27,739 bases of DNA from JANWHF01 sp036276235 (GCA_036276235.1 DATBDZ010000143.1:1-27739); one strand, 5' to 3'. Shown: positions 7,741 to 15,063, numbered from the stretch's first letter. The notes: a model not told the origin generated them from the sequence alone. Translations and numbers: made by a program.

Positions 7741-9096
7741 TCACTTCGCCCCGGCGGCTTTCAGCACCGCGGCGACGCCTTTTCTTTGCGTCGAACGAAT
7801 GTCATTCAACCGATGCGCGAGCATCTGGCCGCTCAGGCCGGCGTTTTCGAGCCGACCCCGATCGGGGTCATCCAGCAGATGTGGGCCGATTACGCCCAAA
7901 AAGAATCGGCCCGTTTCGGCAGCCATGGCCTTCTCCACAGCGTCGCGCTGCATATTCATGCTTTCAACCGACCACTCCACACTCATCAGCGGCGTAAATC
8001 CGTGTGCATCCTTCACATCGACTCGCGCTCCGGCCTCAATTAACATCCGCGCGATCTCGGCCGTGCGGGCGATATGCAATGGCGTCTGTCCCTCGTCGTT
8101 CGCCACGTTTACATCGGCGCCGGCATCGATTAGCGCTTTGATGGCGCGGGGAATCGGGTCGTGGTTCGAGACGAAAAGTGCCGTCTCCCCTTGAATATTG
8201 CGATTGTTCAGATCGGCCCCATGGCTCAGCAGCAGCGCGAGCATCCGCGGATCGCGCCAGCTAAGAGGCACTCGGCCATAGCGGTCGCGAGCTTTAACAT
8301 CCGCGCCGTGTTCCAGCAGGTAACGGGCCAGGTCGAGCCAGTCATTTGAAACAACATATGAAAGAGGCGTGTTCCCGTCCTCATCGGCAAGATCCACCGA
8401 CGCCCCCGCCTCGACAAGCAGCATGGCGGTTCCCAGCGGATCGAACGCTTGCTCGTTGCGTCCCAAGGCGATCAATGGCGTCCAATCCGCCCAGATGCGG
8501 AGCGCGGCTGGCGGCGCGTTCTTCCCCGCCTCGCCAAACCGCGCATTGACGTTCGCCCCTTCCGCAATCAGCTTCGCAACCCAGCGCGGATCGCCATTAT
8601 TCGCGGCGAGGATCAGCCGCTGCTCGCGCGTCAGCGAAGCCGGCGGCGTCCACTCCGCGAGAAGCTCTGCGCACAGCGCCCCAACCGTCGGCGGCATCCC
8701 ATCGCCGGCGAAGATCGGCCGCGAATCATCCTTGTGCGCTTCCAATGCCGCGCGGGCGGATAGACCGCGCTTCCGCAGCTCGTATTCGATCATGGAATTG
8801 CCATCGCGCGCGACAGAGTAATCGACGCGCTCATCCTCACCTGCCGCGAGCGCCGCTCCATGCAGCATCGCCAAAAGCTGCTCATCGCTCGAGCGAGCCA
8901 GCGATTGCTCAATCACCCGAACCGCCGGCAATGATCGAATGCGATAACTCGATGTCCCCGGAACAGAATCGTAAGTGACATCGGCCGGCTGGGTGGCAGC
9001 GGGCGGCGCGGGCATGGCTTTGCCGCGGCCCATATGCGAAAGCCCGACGCCGACGATGGCAAGCGCCAGCAGAAGCAGGACGATCCGCCGACTCAT
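7741..9096 (-). CDS. Secreted or membrane-anchored ankyrin-repeat protein, paralog of 5811-6815
   Basis: 451 aa from ATG 9096, which follows a GGAG motif about 10 nt upstream; the open frame extends further but only through non-coding-looking sequence. Residues 4-20 (RIVLLLLALAIVGVGLS) form a signal peptide or anchor. After a 130-residue N-terminal region with no match I recognise, about seven ankyrin repeats run from 157 to 410. Clear ones include GNTPLSYVV...LLEHGADVKARD and GQTPLHIARTAEIARMLIEA. The end LNDIRSTQRKGVAAVLKAAGAK matches the neighbour's C-terminus. The two genes look like a tandem duplication later split by the DUF559 unit. Confidence 0.85.
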   Translation of the reverse strand: MSRRIVLLLLALAIVGVGLSHMGRGKAMPAPPAATQPADVTYDSVPGTSSYRIRSLPAVRVIEQSLARSSDEQLLAMLHGAALAAGEDERVDYSVARDGNSMIEYELRKRGLSARAALEAHKDDSRPIFAGDGMPPTVGALCAELLAEWTPPASLTREQRLILAANNGDPRWVAKLIAEGANVNARFGEAGKNAPPAALRIWADWTPLIALGRNEQAFDPLGTAMLLVEAGASVDLADEDGNTPLSYVVSNDWLDLARYLLEHGADVKARDRYGRVPLSWRDPRMLALLLSHGADLNNRNIQGETALFVSNHDPIPRAIKALIDAGADVNVANDEGQTPLHIARTAEIARMLIEAGARVDVKDAHGFTPLMSVEWSVESMNMQRDAVEKAMAAETGRFFLGVIGPHLLDDPDRGRLENAGLSGQMLAHRLNDIRSTQRKGVAAVLKAAGAK

Positions 9097-9227
9097 GGGT
9101 TTAATCTCCACGCGCGTGCGGATTCGAGCAGGTCTGGCATCCGGGGCCTCATGCCGCCATGTTACCGGCGACGCCGTGGCGTTGCCCATCGAAAAGATCG
9201 GCATCGATCCTGGATCCTCTGTCCTTA

Positions 9228-9256
9228 TATATATGTATGCTCGGCGGGGCTCGCAA
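9228..9256 (-). promoter_or_regulatory. Candidate sigma-70-type promoter for the ankyrin gene at 9096
   Basis: On the minus strand a -35-like TTGCGA (9251-9256) is separated by 17 bp from TATATA (9228-9233), giving a transcript with an about 120-nt leader before ATG 9096. The match to consensus is 4/6 at each box, so this is a moderate prediction. Confidence 0.35.
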
Positions 9257-9360
9257 AAATTTTTTAATGCAATGGGCACGTTAGGAGTTTGTTTTATCCT
9301 GCTGCCGCACCACGACTTACGCGATGGATCACCGGGTGGCCGGCGGAAATCCTTGGAAAT

Positions 9361-9474
9361 CTTCGAATTTTTATTTTTCGAAGTCATTTTCGAGATTTTT
9401 CGAAAGTTATAAACTACTGCTATTAAAGTACTTACAACGCGAAAAATCCAAAAAGGGGGTCTCGATTTGTAAGT
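9361..9474. promoter_or_regulatory. Cluster of inverted repeats, possible operator region
   Basis: CTTCGAA/TTCGAAG (9361-9383, 9-nt spacer) is followed by a further TTTTTCGAA and then by the 8-bp arms ACTTACAA and TTGTAAGT about 28 nt apart. The cluster lies 60-170 bp upstream of the small HTH gene at 9534. Binding by that HTH protein is inference. Confidence 0.3.
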
Positions 9475-9533
9475 CCATCCTGGAACGGAACTTATGGAAG
9501 AAAAAGCTAAGTTTTTGCTATATAGTGAGGACT

Positions 9534-9782
9534 ATGATACCGAACAAAGTGCAAACACTACTGACCGACAAGCAATTGCGCATTATGCGGATGCGTTACG
9601 ACTATCGTTGGCGCCTCAAGCGCATCGCGCGGGAGATGGGGATCACGGAGGTCTCCGCCTGTCTGCTCCTCCAGCGTGCCCACCTGCGCGCCGGCTACCC
9701 GAGGCTGGCCCTGGGCCGCATCAAAATGCCCAAACCCCGCGCCCGCCGCGCCGTGCAGTTGTCGCAGGTGTTTAATTATTGA
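9534..9782 (+). CDS. Small sigma-70-region-4-like HTH protein
   Basis: 82 aa, starting MIPNKVQTLLTDKQL. The start is chosen at ATG 9534 because GTGAGG lies 3-4 nt upstream and the open frame before it is AT-rich, non-coding-looking sequence. Residues 11-50 (LTDKQLRIMRMRYDYRW..LKRIAREMGITEVS) have the pattern of sigma factor region 4 or a related phage HTH: an 'LT.kQ..i..lRY' helix, then an 'IA..mGit' turn. The C-terminal tail is basic (PKPRARRAVQ). It is the first gene of the one-directional phage-like block and is a candidate transcriptional regulator of it. A TGC-TATATA extended -10-like string ends just before the start, so the transcript may be nearly leaderless. Its stop abuts the first heptamer array. 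Confidence 0.6.
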   Translation: MIPNKVQTLLTDKQLRIMRMRYDYRWRLKRIAREMGITEVSACLLLQRAHLRAGYPRLALGRIKMPKPRARRAVQLSQVFNY

Positions 9783-10170
9783 GGAGCCAGGAGACAGGAG
9801 CCAGGAGAAGGAAGCCGCAAGCCAGAAGCCAGAAGCCGCAAAGAACTCGTGACGGCAACGGCTCGTCATTTTTCATTTTTCATTTTTCATTTTTCATTTC
9901 CACTCCCCCCGCCTTCGGCGGCACAGAGACCGCACGATCCACCCGGGTAACAGGGCACACCCATCCACTCTTGGCCCTGCGGTTACTCAAGGATCCTGCC
10001 GCGCTCTGCGCCGCCGAAAGCGGGGGGAGTAAATGAAAAGTGAAAAATGAAAAATGAAAAATGTGAATTGAAGACCGCGCTCTTTCGACTTCTGGTGTTC
10101 GCATTCTTCCGGCTTCCGGCTTCCGACTTCCGGCTTCCCTCTCCTGGCTCCTGACTCCTGGCTCCTTACC
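9781..10170. repeat. Nested heptanucleotide inverted-repeat array A (about 390 bp)
   Basis: The left arm carries consecutive 7-mers AGGAGCC-type, then AGAAGCC-type, then TTTTCAT-type, then CCCCCCGCCTTCGGCGG. The right arm repeats their complements in mirror order: CCGCCGAAAGCGGGG, GAAAAAT-type, CTTCCGG-type, CTCCTGG-type. Loose pairing continues inward through CGGCGGCACAGAG/CTCTGCGCCGCCG to a centre near 9975. The array starts at the stop codon of the HTH gene and ends 10 nt before the next ATG. Confidence 0.85.
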
Positions 10171-10179
10171 CCTCCCCAT

Positions 10180-10803
10180 ATGCCCTTCATCGCTGCTATT
10201 CAACGCATCCTCAACTGCGCCAAAGCCCAGGCGGCGGCGACCGGGCTGGCCAGCACGTGGCTGGCCGTCCGCTACGCGGCGGCGGACCTGCCGCCCACAC
10301 AACGCGCGGCTCTCTGGGTGGCATTCATCGGCGCCGTCGCCATCACGCTGCGCGAAGTCATCAATGCCTGGGCGGAAGAGGATGTCGCCAGATTGTCAGT
10401 GGTCAGTGGTCCGTTGCCAGTTGTTGGTTCCGGTCCGCCGAGCGCACAACAACTGACCACGGACAACGGACCACTGACAAATACAACGATCAACCCACAA
10501 CCAACAACCCTCAACATACCAAGGATACTTCCCATGCGAACCAAGCTCCCACTCATATTGATCGCATTCACCACAATCGCCCTCCTCAGCGGCTGCCAGG
10601 CCTCCCCCCCCGAGCTGGCGATCTATCGCGATGGCTTGCATGCCGTCGATGAGCCGCTCTATCAGGCACATCTGTTGCTGCTGGATGATGCGGTGAAAAC
10701 CGGCCTGCGCAGCGATGCCGACCGCCAGGTGATCCAGCAAGGCGTCGCCGCCGCCCGCGCGCTGTATCAGCAGGCCGCCGCCACTCAGCCAGCGCTGCCG
10801 TGA
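10180..10803 (+). CDS. Fused reading frame: small membrane protein joined to a lipoprotein
   Basis: The 207-aa frame has three parts. Residues 1-72 hold one clear membrane helix (AALWVAFIGAVAITLREVI), preceded by an amphipathic N-terminus, which would suit a small phage membrane or holin-like protein. Residues 72-102 are translated from a heptamer hairpin (10392-10482). From residue 119 there is a second protein start with a lipoprotein signal (see 10534-10803). No stop codon separates the two parts. I infer that two genes lost their separating stop when the repeat array occupied the gap, or that the downstream start is used independently. No Shine-Dalgarno precedes ATG 10180, since the upstream sequence is pyrimidine-rich repeat. 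Confidence 0.5.
   Translation: MPFIAAIQRILNCAKAQAAATGLASTWLAVRYAAADLPPTQRAALWVAFIGAVAITLREVINAWAEEDVARLSVVSGPLPVVGSGPPSAQQLTTDNGPLTNTTINPQPTTLNIPRILPMRTKLPLILIAFTTIALLSGCQASPPELAIYRDGLHAVDEPLYQAHLLLLDDAVKTGLRSDADRQVIQQGVAAARALYQQAAATQPALP
10392..10482. repeat. Heptamer hairpin array B inside the fused frame
   Basis: ATTGTCAGTGGTCAGTGGTC with CGTTGCCAGTTGTTG pairs with CAACAACTGACCACGGACAA and onward. The words are CAGTGGT-type heptamers, about 35 nt per arm with a 22-nt loop. It lies in an open frame. Confidence 0.8.
10534..10803 (+). CDS. Small lipoprotein (internal start of the fused frame)
   Basis: 89 aa. ATG 10534 is preceded by AAGGA 8 nt upstream, a better initiation signal than that of the upstream ATG. 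The product begins MRTKLPLILIAFTTIALLSG with Cys21, a textbook lipobox (LLSGC), so it should be lipidated and exported. The mature part is short, helical and alanine/glutamine-rich. A short phage-encoded lipoprotein next to small membrane proteins could be an outer spanin (Rz1-like), but it has no high proline content to support that. Hypothetical cell-envelope protein. Confidence 0.6.
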   Translation: MRTKLPLILIAFTTIALLSGCQASPPELAIYRDGLHAVDEPLYQAHLLLLDDAVKTGLRSDADRQVIQQGVAAARALYQQAAATQPALP

Positions 10804-11104
10804 TCCGCCGAGCTGTAACTGCGAACGACAGGAGGACGCGGGCAAAGCCCCGTTGTGGCACGGGTTTTTAACCCGTGCGAGCGATGTGATTTTGAATGCT
10901 ATTCTTCGTTCGCGAAATTCTCGTCGATTTCACATCGCCAGCATGGGTTGAAAACCCATGCCACGATCACATCGCCCAGCCTCCGAATCGCGATCGCAAG
11001 ATGTGTGTCACGCGAAGAGACGAAGAAACGAGGCGAGCGCTCAATAACGACTTCGCTACTTCGTCTCTTCGTGTGACGTCCGATTCAGATTCCGCACCGT
11101 GCAA
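10804..11104. repeat. Gene-free stretch with two palindromic elements
   Basis: 10853-10970 is a composite palindrome. Two small hairpins (GGCACGGGTTTTTAACCCGTGC and GCATGGGTTGAAAACCCATG followed by CC) pair with each other, and GCGATGTGA pairs with TCACATCGC inside. 11007-11078 is an inverted repeat of GTCACGCGAAGAGACGAAG with CTTCGTCTCTTCGTGTGAC; a second copy of this type is at 18474-18546. No gene is seen. Confidence 0.75.
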
Positions 11105-11479
11105 ATGTCTCTCACTCTAACCACTCACCAAACCGCCAGGATCGCGGCGGCGCTTCGGCGCGGCGCGATCGATTCGTTTCGCGTCGCAGACGCGATCGAT
11201 GGCGGCGGCCGCACACACTTCCTTATTGAGGTATCGGATATGGGACAGTTCGCCAAAGATTGGACAACGCTCAAGCAGATCATTCGCCAGAAGGACGATG
11301 CGCTGGAGAAAGCCGCCGCCCAGCTTGGGGCGGCGGCGCAGCAGATCGCCGCTTTGCAACAGCAGGTCGCGGGCCTGCAAGGCGCCTTCGACGCCGAAGA
11401 CCAAAAAGCCGCCGCGGAGCTGAAACAGGTGGCTTCTGAAAACGCATCGCCACCAGACATCACGACGTTTACGAAATGA
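11105..11479 (+). CDS. Small coiled-coil protein of the phage-like module
   Basis: 124 aa from ATG 11105 (MSLTLTTHQTAR); GTG 11099 is an alternative two codons upstream. The N-terminal 50 residues look globular. Residues about 55-110 form a long helix with heptad pattern (IIRQKDDALEKAAAQLG..AAQQIAALQQQVAGLQ), so it probably oligomerises. The stop codon TGA (11477-11479) belongs to the first GAAAAAT-type unit of the following array. Not recognised as a known family; its place suggests a phage accessory or structural protein. Confidence 0.65.
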   Translation: MSLTLTTHQTARIAAALRRGAIDSFRVADAIDGGGRTHFLIEVSDMGQFAKDWTTLKQIIRQKDDALEKAAAQLGAAAQQIAALQQQVAGLQGAFDAEDQKAAAELKQVASENASPPDITTFTK

Positions 11480-11621
11480 AAAATGAAAAATGAAAAATGA
11501 AAAATGACAGCAAAAGACAAAAGATGACAACGCCCCGTTTCGGGCCGAACAGAACGCATTTTTCATTTTACATTTTTCATTTTACATTCCCCCACTCTTC
11601 ACTCTTCATTCTCCATTTCCC
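11473..11621. repeat. Heptamer inverted-repeat array C
   Basis: Left arm GAAATGAAAAATGAAAAATG and more units; right arm CATTTTTCATTTTACATTTT and onward, then CACTCTTCACTCTTCATTCT units running right up to the next ATG at 11622. The loop contains CCCCGTTTCGGGCCGAAC. There is no purine-rich ribosome-binding site ahead of that ATG. Confidence 0.85.
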
Positions 11622-11966
11622 ATGACCATCCAACTCCCCACCTCCGACCTCAAAGCCGCTTTCACCACCACGCTTTCGACGGCGATTGCCGCCGAGAAGC
11701 AACTCGGCGCCGACGCCCAGGCGGCGATCGCGCGGCTCATCGATGAGCTCTATCCGCTGGTCACCGCCGAAGCGCAGGCGCTTCTGACGGCAACCAATCC
11801 CGCCGTCCCGCAGACGTATCTGGCGGTGTTGCAAGGCTGCGTCGACGCCGCCATCGCCAAGCTCGGATTGCAGGCGATCAGCCAACAGCGCCAGCTTCTT
11901 GCGTCGGCCCTACAAACGGGAATACAGATTGTGGCGCTGGTGCTGAGGGCAGTTGTTGTCGCCTAA
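11622..11966 (+). CDS. Small helical protein of the phage-like module
   Basis: 114 aa beginning MTIQLPTSDLKAAFTTTLST. It is alanine-rich and predicted mostly helical, with a hydrophobic C-terminal stretch (LQTGIQIVALVLRAVVVA) that could be a membrane segment. It has no motif I recognise. It is in the same direction as its neighbours and separated from them only by heptamer arrays. The start follows directly on the repeat without a Shine-Dalgarno. Tail-anchored membrane protein or virion-associated helix protein are both possible. Confidence 0.6.
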   Translation: MTIQLPTSDLKAAFTTTLSTAIAAEKQLGADAQAAIARLIDELYPLVTAEAQALLTATNPAVPQTYLAVLQGCVDAAIAKLGLQAISQQRQLLASALQTGIQIVALVLRAVVVA

Positions 11967-11986
11967 CAATGAGTAGCTCTTGCGCT

Positions 11987-12121
11987 TCTCGAATTGTCAT
12001 TTGTCATTTGTCATTGGTCACTGGTCATTTGTCACAGGATGCCGATTTTTCGGGTGGCAAATGACTAATGACAAATGACACACCTCCGCGCGGAACTAGC
12101 AACCAGCAACTAACAACTTCT
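11987..12121. repeat. Heptamer inverted-repeat array D
   Basis: Words TTGTCAT / GGTCACT on the left (from TTGTCATTTGTCATTTGTCA) pair with TGACTAATGACAAATGACA on the right. CAACCAGCAACTAACAACTT follows. The loop contains GATGCCGATTTTTCGGGTGG. Confidence 0.85.
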
Positions 12122-12134
12122 CCCCGGAGTTCCC

Positions 12135-12473
12135 ATGAACCTCAAACCCCCCTGGCCCAATCTCCTCGCTTCCCTGCTCGGCGGCGGCCTTTCGGCGGCT
12201 TTTGCACTCGGCTTCTCCTGGGCACTGCTCGGCGATCGCGTCGGTGCCGCGGAGCGGCGGCTCGACGAAATCGACAAAGCCCAGGTCGCCCAGGTGCGCT
12301 GGCAGGTCGAGCAGGATTCCGGCTCCATCGCCACCCTCCGCGCCGACGCGCGGCAAACCGAATCCGCCATCGCACAAGTCAACGTCCGCCTCGGCGTCAT
12401 CGACGCCAAGCTGGATGCAATCGCCGAGGCGATTCATCGGACGGAAGTTGGAGGATCGAGGATAGAGAATTGA
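12135..12473 (+). CDS. Small protein with N-terminal membrane helix and coiled coil (i-spanin- or XhlA-like architecture)
   Basis: 112 aa from ATG 12135, preceded by GGAG 5 nt upstream. Residues 9-32 (LLASLLGGGLSAAFALGFSW) are a membrane helix. Residues 38-105 are a long helix with repeated RLDEIDKAQ and RLGVIDAKLDAIAEAI patterns. This matches the general shape of phage inner spanins (Rz) and of XhlA-type proteins, but no sequence signature confirms either. The final residues VGGSRIEN and the TGA stop come from the heptamer array that follows, so its C-terminus has been remodelled by the repeat. Confidence 0.6.
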   Translation: MNLKPPWPNLLASLLGGGLSAAFALGFSWALLGDRVGAAERRLDEIDKAQVAQVRWQVEQDSGSIATLRADARQTESAIAQVNVRLGVIDAKLDAIAEAIHRTEVGGSRIEN

Positions 12474-12527
12474 GGATGGCGCATCCAGAGCGCTCCATCC
12501 TCCATCCTCAATCTTCCATCCTCAAAT
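12447..12527. repeat. Heptamer inverted-repeat array E
   Basis: GGAGGATCGAGGATAGAGAA with TTGAGGATGGCGC pairs with GCGCTCCATCCTCCATCCTC and AATCTTCCATCCTC. The word is GAGGATG-type. It starts inside the preceding gene and supplies its stop. Confidence 0.85.
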
Positions 12528-12571
12528 TCTTCCGTGGCCTGACCGCGCCTCAATCCACACAGGAACACACG

Positions 12572-14125
12572 ATGATTTCAGACCCCATCACCCTCTTCTC
12601 CTCCGCGCGCACGGCGTTTCCGAAATACGCCGCTTTGCTGGATGCCCTCGCGGGCGTGATTGCCGCGGATGCGCCGGTGCTGCCACCCGTTGTGCCGGTG
12701 ATACCGCCGGCGCCGACGATCGCGCCCGATCTTTCCGTGCTCGTCGGCCAACCGCTCTTTCTCGACGGCGGCGGCGCGCTCTTCCGCGTCGATTTCGGCG
12801 ATCCCGCCGGCCGCTTCCCGGCGCTGCGCGGCTACAACGCCGCCCATGTTTATGATTCGCCGGGCAACTTCACCGCGAAGATCACGCGCGATCCCTCGAC
12901 TTCGCTCGGCATAGGCCCCTCGACTTCGCTCGGGACAGGTCCCGCGACTCCGCTCGGGCCAGGCCCCTCGACTTCGCTCGGTACGAACCCCGCGAATTTG
13001 CTTGGGACAGTTTCGCCCGATTCGACGCAGGCCGTTCACGTTCTGGCTGACACGCGCCCGCAGATCTTGCTGAATCCCGGCGATGATCTGGCCAAGGCGA
13101 TCGGGCAGCTCAAGGACAACACGATTCTGATTCTTCCGGCCGGCGCGACGTTCGATCTGACGGCAACCGCCGTCATCAGCGCGAGCGGCATCACGCTTCG
13201 CGCGGCCGCGCCGAGCGCCGCGACACCGCAGCCGGCCAGCGGGCCGCGCATTCGGCGCATCGCGTCGCCGGGCAGTTACAGCGCGCTGTCGGTGAGTGGC
13301 CATGATGTGTCGATCGAAGGAATCGAATTCGACAGCGATCGCCCCCTCGACGGCGCCGGCGGAAAAGTCGGCGTGTACGCCATCACCTTCGGCGGCCGCA
13401 ATCTGCTCGTCCGCCGCTGCAATTTCCGCAACATCGATGACGCCATTCATACGCTGCCCGGCGCGCAAAACCTGATGGCTCTCGATTGCACCTTCACCAA
13501 CGAGCTGCGCGCCTATGGTGCCTATCTCGATGCGATGAAAGGCGTCGCGATCCTCGGCTGCACGTCCGCCGGCTCGAAGAACGAGCATCCGATCCGCGTC
13601 GATGGCGCGCAAAATGTGCTGCTCGAAGCGAATGATCTGACCAGCACCACCGACAAGGAATGCCTGGCTGTGCGCGAAGGCCGCTGCGTCGCGATCGCGG
13701 ACAACACGTTTCGCTCCTGGGTTCGCGTGAGCCAGGGCGCGCCTCCCGCGATGCCGATAAATCCAGCACCCGCGCCCGGCCAGCCAACGACGCCGGCCAC
13801 GAACGCGCCCGCGACGAATGCCGCGGCCTTCATGCCCGCCGCGCCGGCGTGCCAGCACATCCTGCTGGCGGCCAATCATTTCGCCGGCCTGCATCCGGCC
13901 GGCGTATGGCTGCAGATCAACCCCGGCTCCGACGACGTCTGGATCGACGCCAATCGTTTCGACGCCGACGAGCGCCAAAGCTGCGTAGCCGTCCAGGCCC
14001 CCAGCTCGAACATCCGCTTGACAAACAACGCGCAGGCGATGGTAAACGGAGCAAAAACAACCAGACCGCTGGTAACGCCGGTCAATGGCGGGCAGTTTGT
14101 GGAATCGGGAACGACTATCGCGTGA
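12572..14125 (+). CDS. Parallel beta-helix surface/tail-fibre-like protein with PKD-like N-terminal part
   Basis: 517 aa from ATG 12572, which follows AGGA 7 nt upstream. Residues about 1-60 are hydrophobic/proline-rich. A PKD-like segment follows (RVDFGDP...AAHVYDSPGNFTAKI). A low-complexity stretch of five 8-residue repeats of the type PSTSLGxG lies at about 109-148. The main domain (about 160-500) is a right-handed parallel beta-helix of pectate-lyase type: ITLRAAAP, VSIEGIEFDSD, LLVRRCNFRNIDDAIH, VLLEANDLTS and LTNNAQAM show one turn each. Such helices serve as phage tail spikes, glycan-binding adhesins or polysaccharide lyases; no catalytic set is evident. With the next two genes it forms a block of large surface proteins. 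Confidence 0.7.
   Translation: MISDPITLFSSARTAFPKYAALLDALAGVIAADAPVLPPVVPVIPPAPTIAPDLSVLVGQPLFLDGGGALFRVDFGDPAGRFPALRGYNAAHVYDSPGNFTAKITRDPSTSLGIGPSTSLGTGPATPLGPGPSTSLGTNPANLLGTVSPDSTQAVHVLADTRPQILLNPGDDLAKAIGQLKDNTILILPAGATFDLTATAVISASGITLRAAAPSAATPQPASGPRIRRIASPGSYSALSVSGHDVSIEGIEFDSDRPLDGAGGKVGVYAITFGGRNLLVRRCNFRNIDDAIHTLPGAQNLMALDCTFTNELRAYGAYLDAMKGVAILGCTSAGSKNEHPIRVDGAQNVLLEANDLTSTTDKECLAVREGRCVAIADNTFRSWVRVSQGAPPAMPINPAPAPGQPTTPATNAPATNAAAFMPAAPACQHILLAANHFAGLHPAGVWLQINPGSDDVWIDANRFDADERQSCVAVQAPSSNIRLTNNAQAMVNGAKTTRPLVTPVNGGQFVESGTTIA
12892..13011 (+). repeat. 24-bp tandem repeat, five units, in frame
   Basis: CCCTCGACTTCGCTCGGCAT and its four successors repeat with a 24-nt period, each encoding P-S/A-T/N-S/P/L-L-G-x-G/N-like octapeptides. 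The same CTTCGACTCCGCTCAG-like word is seen, inverted, near 22864-22880. The period is a multiple of three, so the surrounding frame is preserved. Confidence 0.8.
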
Positions 14126-14131
14126 AGAAAT

Positions 14132-14280
14132 AGGTTGCCGGAAAAGTTGCCAGTTGCCAGTTGTCAGTTGCCAGTTGCCAGTAAATGGCAGCGGACGGAG
14201 TTCTGCCTTCGCCTGCCAACTCACAACTAGCAACTGGCAACTATTTCTCTCCCCACTGGCAACTGGCAACTGGCAACTCT
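14132..14280. repeat. Heptamer inverted-repeat array F
   Basis: The left arm is repeats of GTTGCCA (AGTTGCCAGTTGCCAGTTGT); the right arm is ACTGGCAACTGGCAACTGGC. A smaller right-arm block AACTAGCAACTGGCAACT precedes it. The array ends 3 nt before the LamG protein ATG. Confidence 0.85.
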
Positions 14281-14283
14281 TCG

Positions 14284-15057
14284 ATGGCATACTCCTCCAC
14301 CATCCTCGCCGACGCCCCCGTCGGCTACTGGCGGCTGGGCGAATCGAGCGGCACCGTCGCCGCCGACGCCAGCGGCAATGGCCGTGACGGCGTCTATCAC
14401 AACGGCCCGGCGCTCGGCTCCGCGGGCGCGATCGCCGGCGATTCCGACACCGCCGCCAGCTTTGATGGAGCGGATGACTATGTTGCGATTCCGTATCAGT
14501 TCAACTCCGCCAATGCCAGTTGGGAGGCGTGGGTTTATCTCACTTCCACGCCGGCCAATCCCGTGCAGATCGTCGGCTGCGAAGATGGCTTTGGCTCGAA
14601 CGTCGCCGATAAATTGCTGTACGTCGACGCCGCCGGAAAACCAAACTGGTACATCTACAGTTCCGGCGCGCACACCATCACCGGCGCTTCGGCGCTCACG
14701 CTCAACGCGTGGCATCATCTGGTGGGCACGGCAGACGGCTCGACGATCACGCTTTATGTTGACGGAGCATCCGTCGCCTCCGCATCCGCCGGCGGCTCGT
14801 ACGCCTTTTATGGCAGCAGCAACGTGTGGATCAGCGGCGTCGCCGGCGCCGGCGGCGCGAATCCGACGCTCACGTATTTCCCCGGCGTGATTGACGAAGC
14901 TGCTCTCTACAACTTCGCGCTCTCCGCCGCACAGGTAGCCGCCCACTACGCCGCCGGCGCAGCCGCCCCAGGCCCCAAGGCCCCGCCAATCAGCGCGCGG
15001 CCACGCCTCTTACAAGGGGCAAGTGTCGTTGGCTCGAGTGTTCCGATCGCGTCCTAA
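14284..15057 (+). CDS. LamG / concanavalin-like jelly-roll protein
   Basis: 257 aa from ATG 14284. Almost the whole protein is one LamG_3-type domain. It opens APVGYWRLGESSGTVAADAS, the usual entry strand ('YW.L.E.sGt.a.D.SGng..G.Y'). It continues with AASFDGADDYVAIP, SWEAWVYL, LNAWHHLVGT, ITLYVDGASVAS and closes with GVIDEAALYNFALSAAQVAAHY. Such domains bind glycans or proteins. In phage-like context they occur in tail fibres; in planctomycetes also on the cell surface. No signal peptide is visible, which favours a virion-type protein over a secreted one. The upstream sequence lacks a Shine-Dalgarno. Confidence 0.8.
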   Translation: MAYSSTILADAPVGYWRLGESSGTVAADASGNGRDGVYHNGPALGSAGAIAGDSDTAASFDGADDYVAIPYQFNSANASWEAWVYLTSTPANPVQIVGCEDGFGSNVADKLLYVDAAGKPNWYIYSSGAHTITGASALTLNAWHHLVGTADGSTITLYVDGASVASASAGGSYAFYGSSNVWISGVAGAGGANPTLTYFPGVIDEAALYNFALSAAQVAAHYAAGAAAPGPKAPPISARPRLLQGASVVGSSVPIAS

Positions 15058-15063
15058 ACGGAA

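Larger units (their letters stand above)
9097..9533. other. AT-rich intergenic region at the junction of host-like and phage-like genes
   Basis: Base composition drops sharply to AT-rich between about 9215 and 9530, unlike everything around it. It contains a candidate minus-strand promoter (9228-9256) and a perfect palindrome CTTCGAA-9 nt-TTCGAAG (9361-9383) with further TTTTTCGAA copies. There is also an inverted repeat ACTTACAA...TTGTAAGT (9430-9474) that could be an operator. No gene is supported here. Confidence 0.6.

Noticed and set aside
9781..10170. CRISPR array
   Set aside because: Units are contiguous 7-mers with no unique spacers, and no cas gene is present.
12068..12571. N-terminal extension of the beta-helix ORF
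   Set aside because: It reads through array E and out of frame across the 112-aa gene; ATG 12572 has an SD and a plausible N-terminus.
12578..14290. 570-aa minus-strand ORF opposite the beta-helix gene
   Set aside because: Shadow frame: Arg/Gly/Ala-rich, and it reads through heptamer arrays at both ends; the plus strand shows clear domains.
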